DNA of 32,369 nt from Haplomitrium mnioides (taxonomy: Eukaryota; Marchantiophyta; Haplomitriopsida; Calobryales), in NCBI GenBank assembly GCA_049999725.1, contig JBNGIS010033843.1:1-32369 (forward strand), read 5' to 3'. Below the pieces are notes generated by a model. It was not told the origin of the DNA and ran no database searches. It saw nothing but the letters and a program-made list of their open reading frames with translations. The translations under genes and the position numbers were made by a program. Shown in pieces: positions 21,976 through 32,369 of this stretch; position 1 is the first letter of the stretch, and each line of letters starts with the position of its first letter.

Positions 21976-22955
21976 GAGTTTGAAGCATACCTCATGGGAG
22001 AATATTAGACAAAAGAAGAGATTCTATGATACTTTTAGCTAGAAGGCATAAGATATAGCATTAAGAAATTCATGAGTTTTTCCCTTTGGATCTGGGAGGT
22101 AGCCAATTACAACTTGTTGCAGACTAAAGATGGGGTATTGAAAGGAAGGCAACAAATACAAAGGCTCTTATGCCAAAAGAGTGATCATCAAAGTTGGAAG
22201 ATTGTTAAAGTTGTGCTCGCTTTTCCTCCAAAAAAAATTTCTTCTTGGGTTGTTAACGTGCGTTTCTAGAATTCTGGATGAGTGTTGGCTATAGATGCTG
22301 GTGAGACACTTGAGTGTGTGGGGAGAGCTTTTTTTGAGGTTGGCGTAGTAGTGTCATGTGTCTATGACACGTGATGCTCAACAAGAAGGTGCAGGAGAGG
22401 TTGTGAAGGATAGAGAGCTGGATATTCATTTTTTTTAGTAAAACAAATGATTTGCAAGTAGAGATTCTTAGTGGTTTTGGAGGTGTAAAATGTGGCAAGA
22501 GATTCCTGGTGGTTACCAGAGGTGTTGAAATAAGGACTCCAATGGCTATAAGGTTGTCAACAGAGTGGAAGTGGGAGGTGAGTGATGGTTGCTTATGGGC
22601 AATGCTATCATATAGTAGGCAGTAGAGGGAAGCTCTCCTTCAATAGCAAAAAGGCGAGTGCCTTGGCTTTGGTACTGAACCTCATTTGTTGTTGTCTTAA
22701 TGACCACTCCATGAGCTTGGGAGAAAGGATCTCCTTTTGTATTTTATTTTATTTTTTTGGACCAAAAGCAAACAACTTTGTTTACTTCCAAACATCAAAG
22801 AACAACCATGCCCAACAATCAAATCGAGTAGGAAAAGGTAATAGAATCTCTTTTTGGTGTAGATGTGGTGGAGAGATCAAGCAACTCTATGCTAGTGCTT
22901 AGTTTGGCTTCCCAACTAGGACCCTCAAAGTAGAAAACTCTTTCAAATTAAGACA
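21976..22955 (+). other. Intergenic stretch, no gene recognised
   Basis: Short ORFs at 22072-22269 and 22582-22902 hold nothing I recognise. The purine-rich, AAG/GAG-rich composition continues from the duplication. The end could hold an unrecognised upstream part of the DUF4283 relic. Confidence 0.4.
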
Positions 22956-23560
22956 TCAAGTTAGATGACTGCTTGACAGATGCTACCTCTCGAGAGCTAG
23001 GTAAGTCTCTTCTAGTTTGCAGGTTTCATGTTTTTTTCCTAGGGCTGAAGGAGCTTGAAGAATGGCTGAGCAAAGTCTATTGAGCCCTCAACATCTCAAC
23101 CTCAATTCTAAGAACCCTCGGCAAAGGCTTCCTCCTAATCAAAACCAAAAAAAAAAAACCTATCCCGATTGAAAATTTTGACCAAGAGACCCTTCTTCTT
23201 GAAGAAAATGGATCACCCTCATTTTCTTCTCGGAGGAATTCTGCAGTCTGATTCCCAAGGTGGCAGAGAGCTTTGGCAACATGGTGGCTATTCTCTCTTT
23301 TGAAAGAGAGATGCATATCAAGTTCTGTGTGGAGCTGGATTCATCCAACAAAGTGGTGACTACAGCTGGCCTCAAAGAGCATAAAGGAAAGCAAATTTTC
23401 CAAGAAGTGGAATACGATGACATCACTTGAAATTGTCTTAGGTGTTGTAGCCTCAACCACTCCATCATAGATTGTTCATTGGGCCACATTTTGAGTAGGT
23501 CCAAGCAAGGAAAAAGAGAAGATCATAGAGGCAAAGCCACCTTGGGTGCTTCACCAACAA
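22956..23560 (+). pseudogene. DUF4283/zinc-knuckle protein remnant (LINE ORF1-like)
   Basis: The first half reads LLVCRFHVFF and LKELEEWLSKVY, then GKGFLLIKTK, in the style of the plant DUF4283 domain. A frameshift in the A-run at 23148-23159 is followed by MHIKFCVELD, then FQEVEYDD and a CX2CX4HX4C knuckle (CLRCCSLNHSIIDC, 23434-23475), with a TGA at 23428-23430 just before it. This pairing is typical of the first ORF of plant LINE elements and of related host genes. No reverse transcriptase follows, so the source is undecided. Not functional. Confidence 0.62.
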
Positions 23561-25049
23561 GAAGGGTTGAATGTCTCTTTGGAGTTACCAAAGACCGACC
23601 TAGAGCTTTGATCACAATAAGACTCTCCATGATGAAGTCACGGCAAACCTGCCGCTAGAACAAGCTTCAAGATTAGTAAATATGTTGGCAACACCATGGA
23701 GAAAAGTCAATAGTCATGGGAAGGATGTCTACTTGAACTTGCAACATAAACAAACTTCCTACTCGAAGAGGATGCTAGTTGTGAAGGTCTCTCTCCTTTG
23801 CTGTAGCCGATTGGCCCCTCCAATAGACAGAATTCAGACCTCATTGAGGACAAGCCAAGTTTGCTATAATGATCCTCTTGATTCCTCCATCTAAGCAGAG
23901 TGGTATGATCCTCTTATATCAAAATTTGAAGGATAGAGGAAGGATGTGACATGTCATTACTCAAAGAGAGCTCTGCTGAAAATTGGTAGCTTACAATTTT
24001 GTTGTTGGTAGAATAAAGAAATTTTCTAATCTTGCTCAAGAATTCTTGCAACACGCTTCCTTAGTAAAGTGTTTGAAATGCACCTTTGCTTCTATACATT
24101 ATACTCAAGTGATGATCTTGAGCATGTTTAATTGTACAGCTATTTAATCTCCTCACTAGTTTAACTCCTAACTAAATTAGAGAGAGATCTGGGTGTAGTT
24201 CAACCCAAAGGCACCTGGTGGTGACACATGTCCATTCTAGAAAGCTTCTTAGGGACATTTAATCTACTTTGTCTCTTGCATGAGAAAGAATCAAATGCAT
24301 ACACGTATGCATGCGCTTATATGGAGAATCAATTGTTGTAAGCAAGGGACTCACATCTTCTTCAACTAATGTAAGACTTGGTTGTTTATTCTTTATTGAC
24401 CATAGATTTGACTAGGTGCTCATAGAAATCCAGCTTATTGCTGGCATTGTAAATGATATACAAATCAATAGGCCATGCTTATTGCATCCTCATTTGCAAA
24501 CACATTCAAAGTGTCTCATCGTACATATGCATTCTAACATTTTTGATATTGGAGTTACGTATTTCCAAGTTTACTTGATATTCCAAGCAAGCGTAGCTAG
24601 TTTTTGTATTCTCGGCAATTGTAGTCTAGATTTATTGTTCCACGCAAGCATAATTAGATTTACTATTCCAGTGAATGTTGACAGATGATGAGTGAGGAGT
24701 TGAATTCTATTGTCATTTAAGTTTGCATTTGAAAGTTTCATGTTGCCTTATTGCTTTTGAGTGGATTGATTGAGTTAAGGGTTGAGTTTACGCATTTTCA
24801 TTTGTCTTTTTCAAACACAAGTAATTCAGACATTCTGTCAAGTTCTCTCTTTATGCTTTCCCTCTCCCGTTCTTTCCATTTGTGGTTGTAGGTTCTACCC
24901 ATAGCCTTTACCTGTCATCTACCCCCATAGCCCTATACTACATATCTCTCTAGTCCAGCTGTCCTTCTCCCCAATTCTTCCATTCCTCTCTCATCTAAAT
25001 TCTTCTTCCCTCTCCTATCTCTTCTTCCCCCTTCACGACTAAGGCTCTA
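23561..25049 (+). other. Intergenic stretch, no gene recognised
   Basis: To about 23900 the sequence may be the worn tail of the DUF4283 relic. Beyond that it is AT-rich with a 90-codon ORF at 24416-24688 of unknown meaning. From about 24840 to 25040 it is strongly pyrimidine-rich (CTTCCCTCTCC type) up to the breakpoint where copia-2 begins. Confidence 0.45.
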
Positions 25050-25830
25050 CTCCTTCACATGGCCTTACCCCTCCTCTCGGCCAAACAACCAGCGATATCC
25101 AAGACTATGATGGATATTTCTAAGTTCCGTGAGCGCTTACACACAGATATATGTGGTCCTATTGACCCACCAAGTGGACCCTTTCGGTACTTCTTGGTGA
25201 TAATCTGCGCGTCATCAAAATGGTCTCAAGTTTTGTTACTCTCTACCCAAAACTTAGTCTTCCCTAGGATATTGGCACATATTCTGAAATTGAAAGCTCA
25301 ATTTCCGAAAAATCTAGTAAGAGTCCTAAGGTTTGATAATGCGGGGGAGTTTATGTGTAAGATTTTTGACGATTTTTGTATGACTATGGGTATACATACC
25401 CAATACTATGTGGCTTACATCCATTTTCAAAATGGCATAACCGAAAGAGTTATACGTAGTATACATATGATAGCTATGCCCATGCTCATGTAGACCAGAT
25501 TATCGGTTTCTACATGGGGCCACGCTGTTCTTCATGCTGCTTCTTTATTGAAGTATAGGCTATTAGCTTTTAATATCTTATTGCCTCACCAACTTTCCTA
25601 TGGGACTATTACCGATCTCTCTCATCTTCATATTTTTGGTTGTCAAGTCCTTGTTCCAATTTTGGGACCAAAAAGGACTAAGATGGGACCTCAATGATAG
25701 AAGGGCATATATGTGGGCTATGATTCCCCGTCAATTATATGATGGATGTATTTCAGGCCAGATTCGTCGACTGCCACTTCTATGAGGATACATTCCCACC
25801 TTTGTTTGAAGATAAAACTTCTTCAATATC
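25050..25830 (+). pseudogene. int: copia-2 integrase core
   Basis: A 144-codon open segment (25059-25493) holds all three catalytic acids in context: TDICGP, FDNAGEF and FQNGITERVIRS. It ends at a TAG where copia-1 has a Gln codon (LMQTNL). Downstream pieces WGHAVLHAASLLKY and QVLVPILGPKRTKMGP follow in shifted frames. The core is better preserved than in copia-1, but the N-terminal zinc region is almost entirely absent through truncation. Confidence 0.88.
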
Positions 25831-25842
25831 GAAAAACTTAGA

Positions 25843-26415
25843 ATGGGAGAAAGAACCACTTTATGGATAGGTCAAAGAATAAGGCAGTGTGAGGATGAAG
25901 TCAAGAGACTTCTTCACTTGACTAAGATTGTCGAACAGTTGCCTAACTCATTTAATAAGATTGCAAAGGTAACACGATCACACATTCGTGCGGTAAATGT
26001 ACTTGCAAGGATTCACGATATTACTACAACAGTGAGTGATCAATTACCAAGGCAAAAGAAAGGACACCCTTTAGGCTCAAAAGGCTCTCAACCAAGGCAA
26101 CGAAATATGACAACAAGGACTACTTTCTCTGCTGATGGACCTCTACTACCATCATCATCTACTATACCACCATTTCAACCTACTATATCTCTTTCAGAGT
26201 TCCCACATAATAAAGAGATATCAATCGACTATATGGATACTGGGATTTTATGGCTGCGAGAGAGTGTTAGTATGGATGACCATTTTGCCTTCATGATTTC
26301 ACAAACTATATCCAATATACCCCCTGATCCAAGGTCTGTCAAAGAAGCTATGGACAATCCCAATTGGATTAAATGGGAGAAGGCGATGAATTCCAAATTG
26401 GATTCCATGATATAG
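25843..26415 (+). pseudogene. copia-2 linker between integrase and RT
   Basis: A 190-codon open segment matches the copia-1 linker (CEDEVKRLLHLTKIVEQLP, RSHIRAVNVLARI) and ends with PPDPRSVKEAMDNPNWIKWEKA, the lead-in to RT. It closes at TAG 26413-26415, the stop shared with copia-1. Confidence 0.86.
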
Positions 26416-27297
26416 AGGAAAGTATTCATACCTTTAGTCCTCGTACCCTTTGACGCCCACTTAATCGGATATAGGTAGATTTTCATGAAGAAACGAAATG
26501 AGAAAGGTAATATTGTCAGATATAAGGCATGCCTTGTAGCCAAGGGCTATACACAAATTCCTAGAAGAGACTATGATCTCACATATGCCCCAATTATGGA
26601 TGCTATCACATACCGGTTTCTAGTTGGCTTTTCTCTAGGACATGAGCTCATGACACATCAGTTAGATGTAGTGACAACATACTTGTATGGGCTACTTGAT
26701 ACCCATATTTATATGAAAGCTCCCTGAGAGCTTATTGCTAGGAATATCTATCATATTAAGAGGGAGAATGTCTTTAAGAGAAAACCTTTATGCGAATCAT
26801 CTACCTCTTTACCAACGACCTATTTACAACCCAATAAGGGGAGTACTGGGCTTGGACCTTTAGTTCATGAGATGTAGACTACTTAAATTGGACCTATTGT
26901 CCCTCCAATGCATCAATCCATGCCTCTGACTAAGGATGGATATGTTGTCTAGATCATGAGATCTATTTATGGACTTAAACAGAGTGGTCGTATATGGTAT
27001 CACAGATTTAAAGAGGAGATGATCGCCATGGGTTTTTGCTACAATGACATTGCACCTAGTTTATTCATCAAGAATGTTGACAAATAATTTATTGTTGTCG
27101 CACTCTATATTGATGATATAAACTTGTTTGGACACCAAACCCTCCTTGAGCAAACTATTTCTATACTCAAGAAGATTTTTGATAAGAGGGATATTGGTAA
27201 GATAGCCTATTGCTTGGGACTTCAATTTGAGTACCTTGACGATGGCATTTTAGTCCATTAGAGTACTTATGCAAAGAAAGTCCTAAAATAATTTAAT
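26416..27297 (+). pseudogene. RT: copia-2 reverse transcriptase, single frame with stops
   Basis: One frame carries the whole RT. It has RYKACLVAKGYTQIPRRDYD, then LDVVTTYLYG with the first catalytic Asp, then SIYGLKQSGRIWYHRF, and the YIDD box at 27106-27117. At least eight stops interrupt it, including one at about 26476 (Trp in copia-1), TGA 26725, TAG 26950-26952 (shared with copia-1), TAA at about 27085 (Glu in copia-1), and two just before 27298. I see no frameshift between 25843 and 27900, so decay here is by base substitution. Confidence 0.88.
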
Positions 27298-28100
27298 ATG
27301 GATAAATCTCATCCGATCACATCTACTATGGAGATTAGGTCACTAGATAGAGATAAAGATTTATTCCGTAAACAGAATGACATAGAGCCTATCCTCGAAT
27401 CTAAGATTCCATATCTCTCAGTTGTAGGAGCTCTTATGTATTTGACAAATCAAACTCGACCTGATATTTCCTTTGCCGTGAACTTGCTAGCTAGGCATAG
27501 TTCACAATCTACCATAAGGCATTGGAATGGCAACAAGCGAGTATTCAAATATTTACAAGGAATCATTGACATAGGCATATATTTCCCAAAACACACTGAT
27601 CAAATCCTAACCGATTATACGGATGCATGATACTTTTTGGATCCTGATGATGCTAAATCACAAACCAGGTATGTATTCCTATATGGCTTTATAGCCATAT
27701 CATGGAAGAGTACTAAGCAAACTTTGATTTACATATCTTCCAACCATGTAGAGATTATTGCTCTATATGAAGCAAGCAACGAACTCATTTATTTATGTAG
27801 GATGATCGATCATATTTATGTGTCTTGTGGTCTTCCTTGTTTATCTGACCCTACTATCCTCTATGAGGATAATTTGGCATATGTGCAGCAGATCTCATAG
27901 GGTTTTATCCGAGGAGATCGTATTAAACATATCGCACCAAAGTTCTTTTTCACACATGAGCAATAGGATGACACCATTTCTATGCAGATGATTGCCAGAA
28001 AAGATAATATGGTTGATCTTTTTACCAAGGCTTTACCTCCAGCACTACATTGACGATATTGTGATCTTATTGGACTTTGCCGATTATCCAGCTTATTGTG
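27298..28100 (+). pseudogene. RNH: copia-2 RT end and RNase H
   Basis: The segment reads IPYLSVVGALMYLTNQTRPD and then RNase H, with YTDA and a TGA at 27628 in the first catalytic region (Gly in copia-1), ISWKSTKQTL, SSNHVEIIALYEAS and GDRIKHIAPKFF. A TAG at 27898 follows. The tail ends in LFTKALPPALH. No frameshift separates the two open segments 27298-27630 and 27637-27900. Confidence 0.88.
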
Positions 28101-28494
28101 ATCTATATTGATATCATCGACATTCTTTATCTTTTATATTGATTTGACGATCATATCTTTTATCCTGGTAGCATATTATTATATTCATCCATATGATCTC
28201 TATCTTCTATTTATATTGCCTCATGATTTTATGCTCTTATGTTTTTCATGACCTATAGCCATCTTCTTTATCTTTTATATTGGCATACTTTATTTTTCAT
28301 ATATTCTTATCCATGGATAGTGATGGTTGTACTCTTTCCCTTGAAGGAATATGAGAGGGTTTTCATGAGGCAACATCATTATCGATCTATATGGACTATA
28401 TTGGGGGAGTTGGAGTTATTTCCTCTTATCTTCATCTTATGATATTTATGTTACGTTTTGTTTACAACATTCCTATGTTATAACCAAGGGAGAG
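28101..28494 (+). other. copia-2 3' untranslated region and polypurine tract
   Basis: T-rich non-coding DNA like that before the copia-1 3' LTR, with the GGTTTTCATGAGGCAACA block at about 28357. It ends in AAGGGAGAG (28486-28494), a good polypurine tract immediately before the LTR. Confidence 0.8.
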
Positions 28495-28759
28495 TGCTAT
28501 GATACATTTAGCAACATAATAAGTAAGATTAGAGGATGTTTTCCTAATCTAAGATTAGGTTACTAATCTATAATTAGTAACCATATTAGGTTAAGCCTAA
28601 CCTAGGATTAAGATAACAATAAAATTGATTGTATTATTGAGAATAAGATGATTGATGATATGAGATTGAGAGGAGAAGAAAGAGAGGAAGATTCTTCACA
28701 CACTCTTGCATGAGCTAATGAGCATATGTTGTGTACCTATTATATGACATATCACAACA
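28495..28759 (+). repeat. copia-2 3' LTR
   Basis: A 265-bp LTR starting TGCTATGATACATTTAG and ending TATCACAACA, the usual TG...CA form. It shares the ATACATTTAG start and the GAGGAGAAGAAAGAGAGG block with the copia-1 LTR. No 5' partner exists in the window, so the right end rests on the CAACA match alone. Confidence 0.8.
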
Positions 28760-28761
28760 TA

Positions 28762-29486
28762 TTACAGTAAGAAAAGTAACCTAGATATAATATTAAAAAA
28801 TATATTAAATTTAAATCATGACATTTTAATGTTTTCTTACAATATTAAAAAAACCTTTAACTTACAAGAACCTAAAACATTTACTGAAAAGAAATTCAAA
28901 TAAAAGACAATGTTGAGACAAGCATAAGCATCTTCATCTATAATCATAACACTACACACATATATTGCATATTCAAGTTAGCACAAGTATAACATACAAG
29001 AGTAACGCACAAGAAACTTAAGCAAAACCCACAAGGTAAGAGATCCCCAACAAGGCACTCTCTCTTCTTTATATACTAAGTGGAAAGCAATTTGCCTACA
29101 TAGGTGGTAAAACCCTATTGGTTCATTTTCTATCCTCCTCTAATTGGACCACCTTTTACTTTTATTCTCCTTCTGCCACTTATCCTCTTTAGAACCTTCC
29201 ATTTCTCTTTAGTTCTTCTTCTACCATGTGTTTTTATCTTAGAATCTTCTATTTGCTTTAATCCTCTACTTGGCACGTGTTCTTATCCTCTTCTAAAGTA
29301 GTCTTTCTAGAATTTCTCTTTCACTTTAATTTGTTGACTTTCTCTCCTCTTTCCATGTATCACTCTCTCTATAATAGCAATCGTTTTTTGATACTCTAAC
29401 TTAGTAATAGCTTTCTTAACATAATTGACTCTATATTGTACTTCAACTTTTAGTTGTTGCTTACTAAAGTTAGTGATTGTTATAAT
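28762..29486 (-). repeat. Probable gypsy 3' LTR
   Basis: The coding end (EDVASLKMEG) overlaps a purine-rich AAAAATGGAAGGA, after which TATAACAATC starts near 29486, the layout usual at the pol/LTR junction of plant chromoviruses. A TATA-like AGTATATAAAGAAG lies on the minus strand around 29065-29080. The far end near 28762 is a guess; no terminal CA was pinned and no second LTR is available. Confidence 0.5.
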
Positions 29487-29930
29487 CCTTCCATTTTTAA
29501 AGAGGCAACATCCTCGTTGCAAGTAAGAGAGGTCTCAAAAGAGTGAGCAAACGCGGATGTGTTGGCTAAATTCTCTAAGGACTCCTAAGTAGCTTTTGTA
29601 AAGGGGATAGCCTTTCTAACGAACCAAATATTCCATAATCTCATGATGACCACAACGTTGTGTACTTTTCTTCCAAAGTTGTTCGATCTTAAACTCCTCA
29701 TGACCATCAATAAGTTCAAGCGATGGAGAGGGTTGATAGGTACTTGTAAAAGAGTAAGAATAAGGAACAAAAACCCATAGTAAAGAGACATAAAAGATTG
29801 GATAAATCTTCATGTGAGAAAGTAAGACCAACTGATATGCCACTTTTCCAATGCGAGAAAAGTTAGAAAAAGAGCCAATAAAGCGAGCAAAAAACTTACA
29901 AGGAAGCAAAGGAAGATTGGAAGTGGAGAC
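29487..29930 (-). pseudogene. Gypsy integrase C-terminus and chromodomain
   Basis: The minus strand reads FFARFIGSFSNFSRIGKVAYQL and MKIYPIFYVSLL, the usual integrase tail (RFIGPF-RIGKVAYRL, HPVFHVSLL in relatives). A chromodomain follows: EFKIEQLW, YLVRKAIPFTKAT and ESLENL. The domain guides integration by reading histone marks. Its conserved Trp before ESLENL is a TAG at about 29589, from one G-to-A change in TGG. The VKWKGYP aromatic motif is worn to VRKAIP. Not functional. Confidence 0.85.
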
Positions 29931-30880
29931 CCAAACTTGATCACCTACAGCAAAAAAAACCTCCCAACAATGAGCATCAACATATTGCTTTTTCCGATTA
30001 CAAGAAAATTCAAGATTTTCCTTAGCTCATTGAATGTCGTAGTGGAGGCGATGAAGAAAATCATCAACAGCTGGACTCTTGGAGGTTGACGGTGATGTAT
30101 GTTGAAGACTAGAAATTGTGGTGGGATGCTTACCATACATAAAAAAGAAAGATGTGGCTCTTGTAGAACTATTAATAAAGTTATTGTAAGAGAACTCTAC
30201 GAGAGATAGTAGCCAATCCCATTCCTCCTATTCTTCCAAGGTGAATGCTTGCAACATCTCTTCAATTGTACAGTTGGCACACTCAGTTTGACCATCAGAT
30301 TCAAGGTGGTAAGCAATAGACATGGCTAATTTGGTTTTTAAGAAACCAAATATTGTGCGCTAGAATATGCTAGTGAATTGAGTCCTGCTATCAAAAATAA
30401 TTACTTTAGAGAGACAATGAAAAGAGTACACTACTTCCAAATAAATGTGAGCTAACTTTGGTGTTGTCACTGACTTGGTCATTGGATGAATATGGATCAT
30501 TTTGCTTAGTTTGTCCACAAAAACAACGACAACATCATAACCTATAGAAGTACGTAAGAGCTCGCATACAATGCCGATTGGAGATGGGAAGTGGTTGTAA
30601 TAAGCCTCCATGTTTAAGATTGGTAGATTTGTTCTGTTGACAAACCAAATAACTCTGAACATATGCCTCCACATCTTGGTGTATCTTGGGCAAATAATAA
30701 ACACATCAAAGATTGTCCAATGTCTTCTCAGCTCTAACATGTCCACGAATTGCAGAATCATATGCTTCATAGCAAAGTTGGATATTACTAGAAATCCATA
30801 ACTTACCTTGGAAGAAAATCAAACCTCTTACCATTTTCACCAACTTCTTTTGTTGTGCATCAGTAATCTCTTCATCTCTT
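29931..30880 (-). pseudogene. int: Gypsy integrase core, broken
   Basis: The zinc-binding N-terminus is visible (DSAIRGHVRAEKTLDNL, then VQSYLVCQQNKS, where Tyr replaces the first Cys of CX2C by a G-to-A change). The core reads GYDVVVVFVDKLSKM, with the stretch carrying the first catalytic Asp (MDFI in relatives) deleted. It continues KVIIFDSRTQFTS (second Asp kept) and SDGQTECANCTIEEML (Glu kept), then EFSYNN and FMYGKHP. Frameshifts near 30700 and 30360 split it. Confidence 0.85.
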
Positions 30881-31894
30881 TTGACTACATCCAATATTTT
30901 TGTCCACCATGTAGAATGAATTGTGATTTTCGACAAGATGTTGAGTTGAGGCATGCAGGTCAAAGCATATGTGGTTTGTCGTTTTCCTTCAATATACGCT
31001 ATCTTCATATGAAAGCATTGTCACCATTTTGCCCATTCAATCTGCCTTTTAGAGAGCTCTTTTTGTGTTTCTAGATAGAGTATTGGTTTATGATCAATCT
31101 CAATAATAAACTCTTTATCTACTAGATAATGCTTCCAATGTTTGGTTGATAATACAATTGCTAGTTCTTCTTGCTCTACGGTATGGCAATTTTATTCTGA
31201 ATCACTAAGCTTTCTAGAAAAGAAAGCAATATGGTGCCAACCATCCTCCTACTCTTGTTGCAAAACCCTACTTATAGCTTTTCTTGACGCATCAACATAA
31301 AGTTTTATTGGTCGTTTAGAGTCATATTATTTGAGAATAGGAGCATGAAGAAGTGATTTCTTCAATGCTTGAAATGCTAGTTCTTTTGCAGCTCCCCATG
31401 TCCACGTGTGATTTTTCTTAAGCAGGTTGGTCAATGAATCCCCTATTTGATCAAAACCTTTCACAAATCAACGATGAAACTCAGCTAGCCCCAAACTCTT
31501 AGTTGTGTTTGATCACTAGGAGCTTCCCATTTTTTAATAGCCTCCACTTTCTCATCCATTACTTGAATTCTTGTTGCACTTACAAGGTGACCCAAGTAGT
31601 CAACCTCCCTCTTTTCTATTTCACATTTAGATATCTTAACATAGAGTTTATGGTCTCAGAGTACCTTCAATACCGTATGAAGATGTTGTTGATGCTCATG
31701 AAGATTTTTGCTATAAATAAGAATATTGTCTAAGAAGACAGTAACAAACTTATCTAAGTAAGATAAAAAAATATCATTCAGAAGGCTCATAAAGGTTGCA
31801 AGAGCATTTGTTAATCCAAATGGCATAATAAGATATTCGAAATGCCCATATCAACTTTGAAATGTTTTTTTTTCTACACATCACCCTTTGCAAT
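30881..31894 (-). pseudogene. RT: Gypsy RT C-terminus and RNase H, heavily broken
   Basis: The minus strand reads [20 protein letters not shown], then [19 protein letters not shown] and KCEIEKREVDYLGHLVS. The catalytic FLDD box is FLDN (AAT at 31727-31725), so the second Asp is lost. Stops include TGA after GYNQI (31894-31892, Arg in relatives), TAG after GDV (Trp) and TGA after FQS (Arg). RNase H runs to about 30900 in several frames and is only faintly readable. Confidence 0.85.
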
Positions 31895-32227
31895 TCAGAT
31901 TTGGTTATATCCAATTCTTAAATCCAACTTTGTAAAATAGTTTTCTCCTTGAAGTTGATCAAATAAGTCATCTATTCTTGGTAATAAATATTTATTTTTC
32001 ATTGTTTGTTGATTGAGTGCTCGGTAGTCAATACACATCCTCATACTCCTATCCTTTTTTTTCACAAATAAAACTGGTGCACCATAAGGAGAGATGCTTG
32101 GTTGAATAAATCTCTTCTCCAATACTTTATTGATTTGAGATTTGCATTCTTCTAATTCATGAGGAGGCAAACTATATGGTGCCTTGCATGGTGGAATAGC
32201 CGCTACTTTGAACCATGAACAAGCTAC
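31895..32227 (-). pseudogene. RT: Gypsy RT N-terminus
   Basis: An open segment of the reverse transcriptase fingers and palm reads [43 protein letters not shown] and [13 protein letters not shown]. These are family landmarks, with the first catalytic Asp in KLDL. The frame extends upstream to a TGA at 32230-32228 through [13 protein letters not shown]. There is no ATG start, because in the intact element this is internal to a polyprotein. Confidence 0.93.
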
Positions 32228-32369
32228 TCAAAACAGGAACTTTTTTTTTTGGGGAAAAATTGTGATTTTTCATATCAAAAAACATCAAAAACGAGGAAAA
32301 TTTTGAAAAACAAAAAGTACAAGAGTTTTTGGAGATTGTTTTTGGTCATTTTAGCAACCATAATAGAGC
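32204..32369 (-). repeat. Dispersed repeat, inverted copy of 816-982
   Basis: On the minus strand this matches the 816-982 repeat from the window edge to the GGTTCAAAGTAGC block, which overlaps the start of the RT reading frame. It has an extra 15-20 bases (about 32216-32236) not in the left copy. A-runs and T-runs line up between copies. Confidence 0.8.

Larger units (their letters stand above)
25050..28759 (+). mobile_element. Ty1/copia element copia-2, 5'-truncated
   Basis: A second member of the copia-1 family, starting abruptly inside the integrase at about 25050 with no 5' LTR, gag or protease. It runs through RT and RNase H to a 3' LTR at 28495-28759. It is collinear with copia-1 from about 17245 and clearly diverged from it along its whole length. 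Its LTR shares only parts of the copia-1 LTR, so it belongs to a different subfamily. Several stops inactivate it. Confidence 0.92.
28762..32230 (-). mobile_element. Ty3/gypsy chromovirus relic
   Basis: Read on the minus strand from 32230 downwards, the order is RT, RNase H, integrase, chromodomain, 3' LTR: the Ty3/gypsy order with RT before integrase. The chromodomain places it among chromoviruses. Gag and protease are absent or beyond the window; upstream of RT is the repeat shared with 816-982. Many stops and shifts inactivate it. It abuts the copia-2 LTR at 28759, so one of the two may have interrupted the other. Confidence 0.88.

Noticed and set aside
1-32369. tRNA, rRNA, CRISPR or an intact host gene
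   Set aside because: No tRNA box or cloverleaf pattern, rRNA-like stretch or spaced identical direct repeats were seen, and no full-length uninterrupted gene is present.

Overview
The window reads as nuclear DNA of a large-genome land plant, perhaps a gymnosperm (weak inference). It is AT-rich, full of old and heavily mutated LTR retrotransposons, and has no intact cellular gene. I found no tRNA, rRNA, CRISPR or bacterial-type operon. Almost every recognisable protein is a transposon relic carrying stop codons or frameshifts.

Layout. 1-1000: AT-rich DNA with a repeat (816-982) that recurs inverted at the far end of the window. 1269-1555 (-): a broken fragment of the splicing factor gene SF3B3. 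2046-4146 (+): two runs of decayed coding sequence I cannot name. 5090-5290: a 25-bp minisatellite. 5878-6140: a lone Ty1/copia-type LTR. 8151-20908: a complete but dead Ty1/copia element (copia-1) with two 275-bp LTRs. Its 5' LTR is split by a 4.3-kb GC-rich insertion (8241-12577) built of several tandem repeat families, some rich in ACGT-core motifs. 21000-21420: remnant of an unrelated copia integrase. 21510-21975: a young 233-bp tandem duplication. 22956-23560: remnant of a DUF4283/zinc-knuckle protein. 25050-28759: a 5'-truncated second copy of the copia-1 family (copia-2). 28762-32230 (-): a Ty3/gypsy chromovirus relic with RT, integrase, chromodomain and a 3' LTR.

How it fits together. 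The window is a stack of successive insertions. Copia-1 landed first, shown by a 5-bp target duplication with one mismatch. Its LTRs then diverged at about 19 of 275 positions by hand count, and the GC-rich element later inserted into the 5' LTR. Copia-1 and copia-2 share two UAG stops at equivalent places in pol, so the family may have been moved in trans by other copies. No novel working system is visible. The least explained parts are the GC-rich insertion and the unnamed decayed ORFs at 2.0-4.1 kb.
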